A stretch of DNA of 14,366 nt from Chloroflexota bacterium (GCA_013696275.1 JACCYW010000436.1:1-14366); one strand, 5' to 3'; shown: positions 1-7,249, counted from the stretch's first letter. Notes: generated by a model from the letters alone, not told the origin. Numbers and translations are program-made.

Positions 1-621
1 TCCCTGGACGTCGGCGAGACGCTCATCGACGAGACGAGGCTGTGGACCATCTGGGCAGACACCCTTGGCATCCCTCGGCTCACGTTCATGGCCGCCTTCG
101 GTGCCGTCATCGAGCGTGGGCGAGAGCACCGCGACGTGTTCACCATCGTCGGGCGTCCGGACTGGCGGGAGCACCTGGCGGGCGTCCTGGCGGAGTATGG
201 AGGGTTCCGCTCGGAGGACCTGTACCCGGACGCTCTGGCTGCCCTCGGTCGACTGCGCGCCGCCGGCTACCGTGTTTCCATCCTGGCCAACCAACCGGTC
301 GAGCGAACAGCCGAGCTGGGGCGCCTTGGAGTGGCTGCTGAACTGATGGCCATGAGCGACGAGATGGGCGTCTATAAGCCCGATCCAGCCTTCTACGCGC
401 GGGCGCTGGAGCTGATGGGCGCTCCCCCACCGGCCGACGTCGCATATGTCGGTGACCGTATCGACAACGATGTCCTGCCCAGCGCGGCCGCCGGCATGCG
501 CGCGATCTGGATCCGCCGCGGCCCATGGGGTGTCATCCCCGACTCAGCTCCGCAGCAGGCGGCCCTCACCGTAGACAGCCTGGCCGAGCTCGTCGGCCGC
601 ATAGACGAGGCGTGGGCGTGA
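1..621 (+). CDS. HAD-superfamily hydrolase, 5'-truncated by the window edge
   Basis: The reading frame is open from base 1 and gives 206 residues of a haloacid dehalogenase-like protein; the true start lies upstream. Motif I is near the left edge (DVGETL, nucleophile D3). It is followed by a helical cap region, a motif II-like strand (SILANQ), the motif III lysine in VYKPDP (K126) and motif IV VGDRIDND (D152, D155, D157). The order and spacing are those of a C1-cap HAD phosphatase or dehalogenase of about 210-230 aa. One odd point is that the position two after the nucleophile is Gly instead of the Asp acid/base found in most HAD phosphatases, so phosphatase activity cannot be assumed; the substrate is unknown. 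The stop overlaps the GTG start of the MBL gene (GTGA), so the two are probably co-translated. Family is secure, function is open. Confidence 0.88.
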   Translation, partial: SLDVGETLIDETRLWTIWADTLGIPRLTFMAAFGAVIERGREHRDVFTIVGRPDWREHLAGVLAEYGGFRSEDLYPDALAALGRLRAAGYRVSILANQPVERTAELGRLGVAAELMAMSDEMGVYKPDPAFYARALELMGAPPPADVAYVGDRIDNDVLPSAAAGMRAIWIRRGPWGVIPDSAPQQAALTVDSLAELVGRIDEAWA

Positions 622-1364
622 AGCTCACGGTGGTCGGTCGTGCACCGGCATGGACCATGCGAAGGGACGATCCGTCGTCCTCGTATCTGGTCGAGGATGG
701 GACAACGGCCATCGTCATGGACCTTGGGCAAGGCGCGCTGGGCGCTCTCGCGGAGGTCCGAAAGCCGGAGTCGGTCGACGCGATCTTCGTCAGCCACCTC
801 CACCCGGACCACCATGCCGACCTGGTCGCGCTCCGCCACTACCTGCGCTTCGGGATGAAGCCGCCGGGATCGGTACGGCTGCACGGCCCGGGCGAGCTGC
901 GCAGCCGGTATGACGCCTTCCTGGGTGAGGCGGGATTCCTCGATGGACTGCCCGGCGAGGATGTCACGGCGAGTACGTTCTCCATCGGCTCGCTCATCGT
1001 CCAAGCTCGACCGGTCACCCATGCGCTGAACAGCCATGCCTTCCGTGTCACCACCGACGGCGGAGCCAACGGCCTGGTCTATTCCGGTGACTGTGGTCAG
1101 GCGGCCGACCTGGTGCCGCTCATGGTGGCCGGCGATACCCTCCTCTGTGAAGCGTTCTGGGGAACTACCGTCGCGGAAGCGAATGTCCAGCATCTCACCG
1201 CCATCGACGCGGCGTGGGCAGCTCGGGCGGGCCGCGCCGAGAGGCTGATCCTGACGCATATCCCCGACGCACACGATCCCGCAGGCTCGGCGACCGCCGC
1301 TGCCAGGTCCTTCGGTGGGGAAGTGTTGCTGGCGAGACCGGGACTGCAGGTCGACATCGCGTAG
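618..1364 (+). CDS. MBL-fold metal-dependent hydrolase (RNase Z-like superfamily)
   Basis: A 248-aa protein starting at GTG 618, chosen because a GAGG ribosome site (607-610) lies 7 nt upstream, the start overlaps the upstream stop by 4 nt, and the protein then opens with the usual beta strand MKLTVVGRAPAW. The metal motif is HLHPDHHAD (residues 60-68, HxHxDH). Further ligand candidates are H135 (VTHALNSH), D158 (YSGDCG) and H214 (LILTHIP), matching the two-metal MBL layout. Known relatives include RNase Z, phosphodiesterases and lactonases; the length (about 250 aa) and the late THIP motif resemble the broad RNase Z/phosphodiesterase-like group of unknown substrate. It is cytoplasmic (no signal peptide). 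It is probably in an operon with the HAD gene; argS starts 9 nt after its stop. Enzyme class is secure, substrate unknown. Confidence 0.9.
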   Translation: MKLTVVGRAPAWTMRRDDPSSSYLVEDGTTAIVMDLGQGALGALAEVRKPESVDAIFVSHLHPDHHADLVALRHYLRFGMKPPGSVRLHGPGELRSRYDAFLGEAGFLDGLPGEDVTASTFSIGSLIVQARPVTHALNSHAFRVTTDGGANGLVYSGDCGQAADLVPLMVAGDTLLCEAFWGTTVAEANVQHLTAIDAAWAARAGRAERLILTHIPDAHDPAGSATAAARSFGGEVLLARPGLQVDIA

Positions 1365-1367
1365 CCT
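1362..1367 (+). promoter_or_regulatory. Candidate -10 box for a leaderless argS transcript
   Basis: TAGCCT ends 6 nt before the argS ATG, and its TAG is at the same time the stop codon of the preceding MBL gene. There is no Shine-Dalgarno sequence before argS. A TANNNT box 6-7 nt upstream of a start is the usual sign of leaderless transcription in high-GC bacteria, and it recurs at other starts in this window. No convincing -35 is visible. The same hexamer serves as the proposed -10 of the FTR1 and MFS genes. Confidence 0.4.
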
Positions 1368-1373
1368 TCCGCC

Positions 1374-3062
1374 ATGTCAGACGCTGGCCAGTCCATCCGC
1401 AGCGAGATGCGCGAGTTGATCGCAGGCGCCATCGCTCGGGCGATGGGCTCGGGCGCCTTGCCCACCATCGGCGACGACGACCGACCCGAGATAGAGGTAA
1501 GTCATGCCGCGAACCCGGAGCACGGCGACGTCACCACCAACCTCGCCCTCAGATTGGCCAGGCCGCTGCGGCGCTCGCCCATCGACATCGCGACCGCCAT
1601 CGCGGACGAGTTGGGCGAGATAGGACCGCACGTCTCAGATGACCGTCTTGCCAGCGTGGAGGTGGCGCCACCGGGCTTCATCAACATGCGCCTCGGGGAC
1701 GGGTACCTGGAGCGATCCCTGGACGCGGCCCGCGCGCTGGGTGCCTCGTACGGGCAGCTGGCGGCACACAGGGTGAGGCACATCGATATCGAGTTCGTGT
1801 CGGCCAACCCGACCGGCCCGCTGACGGTGGGCAACGCCCGAGGCGCGTTCGTGGGGGACCTCCTGTCCCGGCTGTTGGAGGCGGCCGGGAACGAGGTCAC
1901 GCGCGAGTACTACTTCAACGACACGAACCGACAGGTGAGCTTGCTGGGATCATCCATCGCCGCCAGGCGGGCGGGCAAGCCCGTGCCCGAAGATGGGTAT
2001 CACGGCGCATACGTGGCAGACCTGGCGAACGAGATGCCAGAGGAGGTCTGGGAGGCTGCCTCTCGCGAAGACGAGGAGAGGGATACCTCACTGGGCCGCT
2101 GGGCGGCCACCCGGATCCGGGCAGGGATCGAAGCGAGCCTTCGCGAGCTGGGGGTCAGGTTCGACGTATGGAAGACGGAGGGATCGCTCTATGCCGAGGG
2201 CTGGGTCGAGCGGGCCATCCAGCGCCTTCGCTCTGGCGGTCACCTATTCGAGCAGGACGGGGCTCTGTGGTTCTGCTCCACCGCATTCGGGGACGACAAG
2301 GACCGTGTCGTCATCCGGGCCAACGGCACGCCGACCTACTTCGCGGCCGATATCGGATATGTGGCCGAGAAGTTCAGTCGCGGGTTCGACGAGTTGATCT
2401 ACGTCTGGGGCGCGGACCACCATGGCACCGTCGCCCGCAATCGCAACGCCGCTGAAGCGATGGGCTTCGATCGCGAGGCCGTACAGATGCTTCTCTACGC
2501 CTGGGTCCACTTCGTGCGCGATGGTGCGGACGCCTCGATGTCCAAGCGCGCGGGCGAGTTCATCAGCCTGGACGAGCTACTGGCCGAGGTGGGCACAGAC
2601 GCTGCCCGATGGTACTTCGCCTCGCGCGCCACGACCACCGGTATCGACTTCGACATCGAGGCGGCCAAGGACCAGTCGGCCGCCAACCCCGTGCACTACG
2701 TCCGCTACGCCCACGCGCGCATCTCCTCCATCCTGCGCAAGGCATCGGAGGCCGGTCTGTCGCCCCACTCGTCTGTGGCCGGGACGCTGGCCGGCGATGA
2801 CATATCCAAGCGGCTGTGCTTGGCCGTACTCCGACTTCCCGAGGTCGTGGAAGATGCCGCCAGCGCGCGCGAGACCCACGGCGTGACAAGTTACGCCACC
2901 GAGCTGGCCACCACCTTCCACGCCTACTACCGCGACCGACGAGTCCTGGACGCTGCCGACCGGGAGACCTCTGCCCGCCGGCTCGCGCTGGTGGACGCCA
3001 CCCGCCAGACGATCGCCAACACATTGGGGCTGCTTGGCATCTCTGCCCCGCAGTCGATGTAG
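1374..3062 (+). CDS. argS: Arginyl-tRNA synthetase
   Basis: A 562-aa class I synthetase that charges tRNA-Arg with arginine in the cytoplasm. The domain order is complete: N-terminal tRNA-recognition domain (about 5-110), catalytic Rossmann domain with the signature region SANPTGPLTVGNARG (143-157) and YYFNDTNRQ (179-187), the arginine/ATP pocket region ADIGYVAEKF and YVWGADHHGTVAR (325-355), a KMSKS-type loop with MSKRAGEFISLDELL (389-403), and the DALR anticodon-binding domain (about 435-562: NPVHYVRYAHARI to the usual terminal Met). The HIGH element reads TVGN (151-154), with both histidines replaced; Asn at the last position occurs in other bacterial ArgRS, Thr at the first is less familiar to me. 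The ATG has no Shine-Dalgarno sequence but a TAGCCT box 6 nt upstream. Length matches the bacterial family. Confidence 0.97.
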   Translation: MSDAGQSIRSEMRELIAGAIARAMGSGALPTIGDDDRPEIEVSHAANPEHGDVTTNLALRLARPLRRSPIDIATAIADELGEIGPHVSDDRLASVEVAPPGFINMRLGDGYLERSLDAARALGASYGQLAAHRVRHIDIEFVSANPTGPLTVGNARGAFVGDLLSRLLEAAGNEVTREYYFNDTNRQVSLLGSSIAARRAGKPVPEDGYHGAYVADLANEMPEEVWEAASREDEERDTSLGRWAATRIRAGIEASLRELGVRFDVWKTEGSLYAEGWVERAIQRLRSGGHLFEQDGALWFCSTAFGDDKDRVVIRANGTPTYFAADIGYVAEKFSRGFDELIYVWGADHHGTVARNRNAAEAMGFDREAVQMLLYAWVHFVRDGADASMSKRAGEFISLDELLAEVGTDAARWYFASRATTTGIDFDIEAAKDQSAANPVHYVRYAHARISSILRKASEAGLSPHSSVAGTLAGDDISKRLCLAVLRLPEVVEDAASARETHGVTSYATELATTFHAYYRDRRVLDAADRETSARRLALVDATRQTIANTLGLLGISAPQSM

Positions 3063-4718
3063 GCTGCTGGCTGGTGATCGTCGATGGAGCGCGGAACGAG
3101 GCCGGTGAGGGATCCGCGCCGTAGCGAGGGTCAGAGGCCGTCCAGAGCTGCCCGTTCCGACGAGGTCGAGCGACACCTGATCGCTCGCGACGATGACCAC
3201 GACGGCGTCCCCCGCGCCCTCGATGGTGGTCGCGTGCTGGACGCTCGTTGCGCCGGGCAAGTCGTCGACCGCGGCACCGGCGGCTGAGCTGAACTCGTCG
3301 GCGTCAGCGGCACTGTCCCAGGCTGTAGCCCACACCACGGCCCACGAGCCATCAGGTCCGTCCAGGCTGACCAGACGGTCGCCACCCCACCCAGCGGCAG
3401 CGGGGTCTGGGCTGGCGGGCGAGAAACACGGCAGGGTCGCTGCAGGGACCACTCCGTCACGCACCCAGACATCGATGAGCATCTCGCCCATCGTCTGGCG
3501 GTAGCTATCGGTCCAGCCGGTGCCAAGGGCAGTGGCGAAGTCAGGTAGGTCGACGACGATGGGGGATTCGCCGCTCTCGTACTTTTCGGGGTGCAGGATC
3601 TGCTCGGTCGAGGTAGGCCTGTCGCTGTACGCAGCGTCTACCGCGTCGTAGCCCACGCCGCCGCGGATGTCGTTCACGAACGAGCATCCGTCGAAGTAGG
3701 GAAAGGTGATCTGACGCTGGAGTATGGGCGGCATGCTGTCCAGGATCTGCTGGTCCTGGGTGGAGCCAGTTCCGCCGACTTCCAGCAGCTCCTCGAACGA
3801 AAGGTTCTGGGCCGCCCAATCGAACATGAGAGCCGTGGCGTCACCTTCGATCAGCGCCAACTGGGCGAGCGCCTGATCGCCTTCCGCGGGGTCGCCCACC
3901 TGTGTCCCTTCCAGATCGTAGTGCTGGTCCTGGAGGGCATGGGTGTATTCGTGGGCCACGATGATCCGGTCGTCCGCCCCGAAGTCGAAACCCTCCCGCA
4001 CGATGACCGTGAAGGCTCCGGTCAGTGGATCGTAGAAAGCCGCCACCTGGCTGGAGTAGAGCGCAAGTATCAGCTCTTGCAGGTCCTGCTCGGGCGACAG
4101 GAAGCCTAGCCGGGTAAGCGACTCGCCCTCGGCAGCCAGGCGCTGGGGTGGATCCTCTGCCCTGAACATGACCGCGAACTCCTGCTCGAACTGCTCCTGG
4201 CTTACGAAACGGAAGGGGACCGCCTCGAGCGCTTCCAGCTCGCGCAGCTCCGGGATGCCATCGATGGTCTCCTGGATACTGGCCGCGATGGCCGGGTCGA
4301 TGGGCAGGTCAGTGGCAGGCGGACCTCCGCTGCCTGACGTTGGCTGTGCCGCGACCGATGGCCGCGAGGATGCCGTGGCCCTGGCCGTGGCCGGACTGTT
4401 CGAAGAGCTCTGGGTCGGGGTGACCGATGCCGGCGGTGGCGATGCAGGGGTAGGGCTGCCGACAGAGACGGTTGTCGGTGCCGCCGTCGAGTCGACCGGG
4501 TCGGTCTGGATGCGAGAGTAGAGCAGGTAAGCACCGCCCACCACCACCGCCACTACCAGCACCCCCAAGAGAAGCGGCCGAGGGGAAGAGCGTGGCGCTC
4601 TCGGCGGCCCGGAGTCGACAACGGGGAAACCCCGGCCGGCCGGCGACTGGGGCGAGCGGGAGACCCAAGGCCCACCCGGATCGGGCGTCGGCGTCGCGGG
4701 ACGCTGCGGATCCGTCAC
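2577..4718 (-). CDS. Membrane-anchored HExxH zinc metallopeptidase; open frame runs on into argS antisense
   Basis: The open frame gives 713 residues, of which about 1-530 look like a real protein. A Pro-rich N-terminus is followed by one membrane segment (about 48-67, LLLGVLVVAVVVGGAYLLYS), a Ser/Thr/Pro-rich linker (about 73-135) and an extracellular domain. That domain contains the zinc motif HEYTH (256-260) in AHEYTHALQDQHYDL, and a likely third ligand E291 in LIEGDATALM. Beyond about residue 528 (below position 3134) the sequence becomes Arg/His-rich without family character. It overlaps the 3' end of argS (2577-3062) in antisense, so the true C-terminus is probably near 3131, where a TGA lies in the neighbouring frame. 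Start is GTG 4718 with AGGA 9 nt upstream. It is probably a type II anchored surface protease of unknown substrate; domain identity is firm, the 3' end is not. Confidence 0.8.
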   Translation of the reverse strand: MTDPQRPATPTPDPGGPWVSRSPQSPAGRGFPVVDSGPPRAPRSSPRPLLLGVLVVAVVVGGAYLLYSRIQTDPVDSTAAPTTVSVGSPTPASPPPASVTPTQSSSNSPATARATASSRPSVAAQPTSGSGGPPATDLPIDPAIAASIQETIDGIPELRELEALEAVPFRFVSQEQFEQEFAVMFRAEDPPQRLAAEGESLTRLGFLSPEQDLQELILALYSSQVAAFYDPLTGAFTVIVREGFDFGADDRIIVAHEYTHALQDQHYDLEGTQVGDPAEGDQALAQLALIEGDATALMFDWAAQNLSFEELLEVGGTGSTQDQQILDSMPPILQRQITFPYFDGCSFVNDIRGGVGYDAVDAAYSDRPTSTEQILHPEKYESGESPIVVDLPDFATALGTGWTDSYRQTMGEMLIDVWVRDGVVPAATLPCFSPASPDPAAAGWGGDRLVSLDGPDGSWAVVWATAWDSAADADEFSSAAGAAVDDLPGATSVQHATTIEGAGDAVVVIVASDQVSLDLVGTGSSGRPLTLATARIPHRPRSALHRRSPASSLHRLRGRDAKQPQCVGDRLAGGVHQREPAGRGLPVGSVQDSSVAVVGVEGGGQLGGVTCHAVGLARAGGIFHDLGKSEYGQAQPLGYVIAGQRPGHRRVGRQTGLRCLAQDGGDARVGVADVVHGVGGRLVLGRLDVEVDTGGRGARGEVPSGSVCAHLGQ

Positions 4719-4802
4719 CGGCGCATCCTGCCAGAAGGTAATCGTTTCTTCACCGTCTCCCCTCTGGACCCTTCACAGGGCAGGGGCTAATTTTGCGGCT
4801 GC

Positions 4803-4886
4803 GGAACGTGAAGCAGCGCTTCCTGTTCCCTCTCCCTCCCTCAGGACGAGGGGCGCCGATTGGGCAGGCGCCCCTCGTTCTTCTTT
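4803..4886 (+). terminator. Structured leader: small hairpin plus strong rho-independent terminator
   Basis: Two hairpins lie in the 5' region before the MBL gene. The first pairs GGAAC (4803-4807) with GTTCC (4825-4829), enclosing GAAGC (4810-4814) and GCTTC (4818-4822) around a 3-nt loop. The second is a perfect 12-bp stem, ACGAGGGGCGCC (4846-4857) with GGCGCCCCTCGT (4867-4878) and a 9-nt loop, followed by TCTTCTTT (4879-4886). The T-tract is only on the plus-strand 3' side, so the terminator acts on rightward transcripts. No plus-strand gene lies immediately upstream; it may stop read-through from argS across the convergent peptidase gene, end a small RNA, or act as an attenuator for the MBL gene, whose ATG is 18 nt after the T-tract. 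Confidence 0.75.
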
Positions 4887-4904
4887 ATGTCACGATGCCG
4901 ATCG

Positions 4905-5582
4905 ATGGAGATCAGCTGGTTCGGCGAGACGTCGATCCGATTCCGGGGCCGGGAAGGCATCGTCGCGGCGGACGCCTATCGATCGGTAGTCGGGCCGACC
5001 GGTCGAGGCCTGACCGCGGACATCGTCACCTTCTCCCACCCGGATGACGCTCCGCCGCCGACACGAGGTCGAGCCGCTCCGAGCGATAGCGATGGCCGCG
5101 TGATGAGGCCGACCAGCCTGGAGGGTGCCTTTTTGCTGGATGGTCCGGGCGAGTACGAGGTCCGGAACGTGCTCATCACCGGCGTACGCTCCTTCCGGGA
5201 CGACGAACGCGGCGCGCGCCGTGGCCTCAACACGTGCTTCATCTACGAGCTGGACGGCATGCACGCGGTCCACTTGGGGGATATCGGGCACTTGCTGACC
5301 GAAGAGCAGGTCGGTGAGTTCGGGTCCGTGGAGGTGGCTTGCGTTCCCGTCGGGTCCGCCCTCAGTCCCGCCCAGGCGGCCGAACTTGTCGCCCAGGTGG
5401 GCGCGAAGCTGGTGGTCCCGATGCCCATCGGCAACGAGGCCACCAGCCGGCCAGCGATGGAGCGATTCCTGCACGAGATGAGCGTCCAGGACCCGACGCC
5501 GGTCGCCCGGCTCACGGTGACCATCTCCACCGTGCCCTCTGAGACGACGGTCGTGCTCCTCGAGTCGCGAAGCAAGGGCTGA
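4905..5582 (+). CDS. Degenerate MBL-fold protein of the UPF0173-like type
   Basis: A 225-aa protein beginning MEISWFGETSIRFRGREG, the usual first strands of the UPF0173-like metallo-beta-lactamase group. ATG 4905 is preferred to the in-frame ATG 4887 because the homology starts there; an in-frame TTG at 4860 lies inside the terminator loop. Family landmarks are ADIVTFSHPDD (38-48), DGPGEYEVRNVLITGVRSF (79-97) and HLGDIGH (123-129). The active site is eroded: the HxHxDH segment reads SHPDDAP with only H45, and the late strand where relatives have PMHY reads PMPI (172-175), so the metal ligand there is lost. D126 remains. It is therefore doubtful as a hydrolase and may be structural or regulatory. 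No ribosome site is evident, and the start lies just downstream of the terminator hairpin. Fold assignment is good, function unknown. Confidence 0.8.
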   Translation: MEISWFGETSIRFRGREGIVAADAYRSVVGPTGRGLTADIVTFSHPDDAPPPTRGRAAPSDSDGRVMRPTSLEGAFLLDGPGEYEVRNVLITGVRSFRDDERGARRGLNTCFIYELDGMHAVHLGDIGHLLTEEQVGEFGSVEVACVPVGSALSPAQAAELVAQVGAKLVVPMPIGNEATSRPAMERFLHEMSVQDPTPVARLTVTISTVPSETTVVLLESRSKG

Positions 5583-5747
5583 TACGGCGCGACGCCAAGG
5601 TCCAAACGCAGTTCCACGGTGCCCTCTGTCCGGGTCTCTGGTATGCCAGCTATGACCTCATCGATAGTGACCGTCAAGTACCTGCCGACCAGGAGGCCGT
5701 GATCACGCCCGGGCGAGCTGCAGGACCAAAATCTGCGGCGTTCGTGG

Positions 5748-5753
5748 TATCGT
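5748..5753 (+). promoter_or_regulatory. Candidate -10 box for a leaderless antitoxin transcript
   Basis: TATCGT lies 7 nt before ATG 5761, and no Shine-Dalgarno sequence is present. The spacing is that expected when transcription starts at the A of the ATG. No -35 resembling TTGACA is seen at 16-18 nt. In type II toxin-antitoxin loci the antitoxin complex usually represses this promoter, so an operator may overlap it, but I see no clear palindrome. Confidence 0.4.
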
Positions 5754-5760
5754 GCTTCCC

Positions 5761-5997
5761 ATGCGAACTACCATGGATACGGCCGGACGTCTGGTAATAC
5801 CTTTGCCATTGCGCGGGCAGGTTGGACTCCAAGATGGCGGTGAAGTGGACATCCAGCTCGATGGAGCATCCCTCCGCATAGAGGCCGTGGTCGGCAGCGA
5901 GTTCGCCGAAGAGGGCGGCCTCCTGGTCATCCCTCCGCTCGGTATCGAGCTGGACGATGCAGCGGTGCGGCAGCTTCGCGATGTCGATCAGCGGTAA
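5761..5997 (+). CDS. vapB: AbrB/SpoVT-type VapB antitoxin
   Basis: A 78-aa protein. Residues 1-43 (MRTTMDTAGRLVIPLPLRGQ and onward) form a swapped-hairpin AbrB DNA-binding domain, and the remaining acidic segment is the expected toxin-binding tail. ATG 5761 is chosen over the GTG at 5752 because the domain begins exactly there and a TATCGT box lies 7 nt upstream. It overlaps the PIN-domain gene by 17 nt, the classic antitoxin-first arrangement. Such antitoxins wrap their tail over the toxin active site and, as a complex, repress their own promoter. The tail is short but includes a long helix-prone end (LDDAAVRQLRDVDQR). Family and pairing are clear; whether it is still active cannot be told. 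Confidence 0.85.
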   Translation: MRTTMDTAGRLVIPLPLRGQVGLQDGGEVDIQLDGASLRIEAVVGSEFAEEGGLLVIPPLGIELDDAAVRQLRDVDQR

Positions 5998-6415
5998 GGA
6001 CAGCCGGGCGGATGTGCTCGTTGATACCAGCGTCGCCATCGCGCTCGTCCTCGCGGACCACGAGGGCCACGCATCGACGATGGCTGCCGTAGAGGAGAAG
6101 CGGTTGGGCCTGTCTGGACACGCGTGGTACGAGACCTACTCCGTATTGACCCGCCTCCCTCCCCGGGTCCGCCGATCGCCGAGCGACGTCCTCCGTCTCC
6201 TCGATCACGACTTCCCTGGCACGCGCTTCCTGGACAGACGGGCGGCGTCCGGGCTCCGCCACGACCTTGCCCGGCTCGGCATCGCGGGCGGAGCCGTCTA
6301 CGACGCGCTTGTCGGAGCGGCCGCGCGTCACCATGGCTTGGTGCTGTTGTCCAGGGATCGTCGCGCCATGGGCGTCTACGACCGACTCGGTGTACAGGTG
6401 ACTCTGGTCAGCTGA
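5981..6415 (+). CDS. vapC: PIN-domain VapC-type toxin ribonuclease
   Basis: A 144-aa PIN domain with the conserved acidic residues in order: D15 (VLVDTSVAIAL), E51 (WYETYSVL), D108 (GGAVYDALVGAAA) and D126 (LLSRDRRAM). These coordinate Mg2+ for RNA cleavage in VapC toxins. The size is normal. ATG 5981 is preferred; it lies inside the antitoxin gene, overlapping it by 17 nt, and a longer start at 5957 would only add sequence without family character. It is translationally coupled to the antitoxin. The target RNA cannot be predicted from sequence. All four acidic residues are intact, so the toxin looks functional, which agrees with an intact antitoxin. Confidence 0.88.
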   Translation: MSISGKDSRADVLVDTSVAIALVLADHEGHASTMAAVEEKRLGLSGHAWYETYSVLTRLPPRVRRSPSDVLRLLDHDFPGTRFLDRRAASGLRHDLARLGIAGGAVYDALVGAAARHHGLVLLSRDRRAMGVYDRLGVQVTLVS

Positions 6416-6448
6416 GCCGGCCGTTGCGGGCTCTGCTCCGGGCAGGGC

Positions 6449-6778
6449 TCAGGCGGCTGTCTTCGCTGTTTCGCCCACCCGCCCGTCCCAGCCGACCCGG
6501 TAGTCGTACATCCGATCCAGCGACTTCTCGGTGATCAGGTGGCGGACGACGACGCGCAGCATGAGATCGCGGGCGAGCCACCCGAAGACTCCCGGCGCCT
6601 TGCTACTGCTTCCACGAGCTCCCCAGGCGACGATCTTCTCGACGCGCTCGCGACGCAACCGCTCGAACGCAGTGAACGCACCTGGCATCGCTGGGACATC
6701 ACGTAAGGTCCTGGCGGGGACGATCGCGTCCTCTATCGCCATCGAGGCGCCCTGCCCCGAGGTCGGTGCCGGTGCGTG
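6449..6778 (-). pseudogene. C-terminal remnant of an FAD-dependent monooxygenase
   Basis: The minus-strand frame from about 6778 to the stop at 6449 encodes HAPAPTSGQGASMAIEDA, then ARTLRDVPAMPGAFTAFERLRRERV and about 50 further residues. The first part is the C-terminal FAD-contacting motif of class A flavin monooxygenases (usual form ..DAAH...GQGA..AIEDA..LA..L), where the flavin pyrophosphate and ribityl contacts lie. Everything N-terminal (the GxGxxG dinucleotide fold and most of the substrate domain, about 270 residues) is missing. Upstream of 6778 the frame stays open but loses all resemblance, and the DNA belongs to a hydrolase remnant on the other strand. It is a truncated, presumably dead gene. 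The family call rests on motif recognition; the junction position is good to about 15 nt. Confidence 0.7.
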
Positions 6779-6788
6779 CTGGTTCGCA

Positions 6789-7132
6789 GGCATGGCTGGC
6801 TCCGGCGCAGCGTCCCTGCGTGCCGCCGCCGAGGGACGTGCCGCGAAGGAAGGGTACGAGGCGTCGGGCGACCAGTACGACCCCGGATCACGCCGGCAGA
6901 CCGCGCCGCACTCTCTGATGAGTGGTCCTGGTTGGGCGACCCCGCCCAAACGGTCGCGCCGGCCGTCTTCCTGCACGGTGGCCGAGATCGGGTCGTGCCC
7001 AGCTCACACAGCGAGTGGCTTGCGCGCCGCTGCCCCTCGGCAGAACTGCGGTTGACCTCGGACGACGGACACATCTCGGTCCTCGACTCCGCCGCCGCCG
7101 CCCTGGACTGGCTCCGGGCGCACACAGGGTAG
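6789..7132 (+). pseudogene. C-terminal remnant of an alpha/beta hydrolase, frameshifted
   Basis: Residues resembling an alpha/beta hydrolase begin near 6789 in one frame (ASLRAAAEGRAAKEGYEASG, then DQYDP), break at about 6885, and continue in another frame from ATC 6887 (ITPADRAALSDEWSW) to the stop at 7130-7132. The change is what one lost base would give. The second part carries the late catalytic elements: the acid in FLHGGRDRVVP and the histidine in DDGHISVLD. The nucleophile elbow and everything before it are gone. The passage from DEWSWL straight to DPAQTVAP also looks too short against relatives I remember, suggesting a further in-frame loss of about 30 residues. It lies head to head with the monooxygenase remnant, with the missing parts of both genes at the shared junction. 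Dead gene. Confidence 0.72.
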
Positions 7133-7249
7133 ATAACCAGGCGACGGATGCCGTGCCCGCCACTTGGCGCCGGCGTTCGGGTTGTTTGCCAGTCAGTCTG
7201 GTCTTGATCGGCAGGAGCGTGCAGATCGTGTCGAGCCTGGGCACATCCC

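Noticed and set aside
393..1274. Long minus-strand open frame opposite the HAD and MBL genes (293 aa)
   Set aside because: It is an antisense shadow in high-GC DNA: no domain resemblance, while both plus-strand genes have full motif sets.
4716..4726. Three-codon ORF (ATG CGC CGG TGA) overlapping the metallopeptidase start
   Set aside because: A start-stop of this size is common by chance; no evidence of a regulatory leader peptide.
5580..5701. Protein-like minus-strand reading between the MBL and vapB genes (LTVTIDEVIAGIPETRTEGT then VELRLDLG)
   Set aside because: It reads plausibly, but it has only a TTG start without a ribosome site, and it continues into antisense of the MBL gene. I could not tie it to any family; I treat 5583-5747 as a gene-free spacer.
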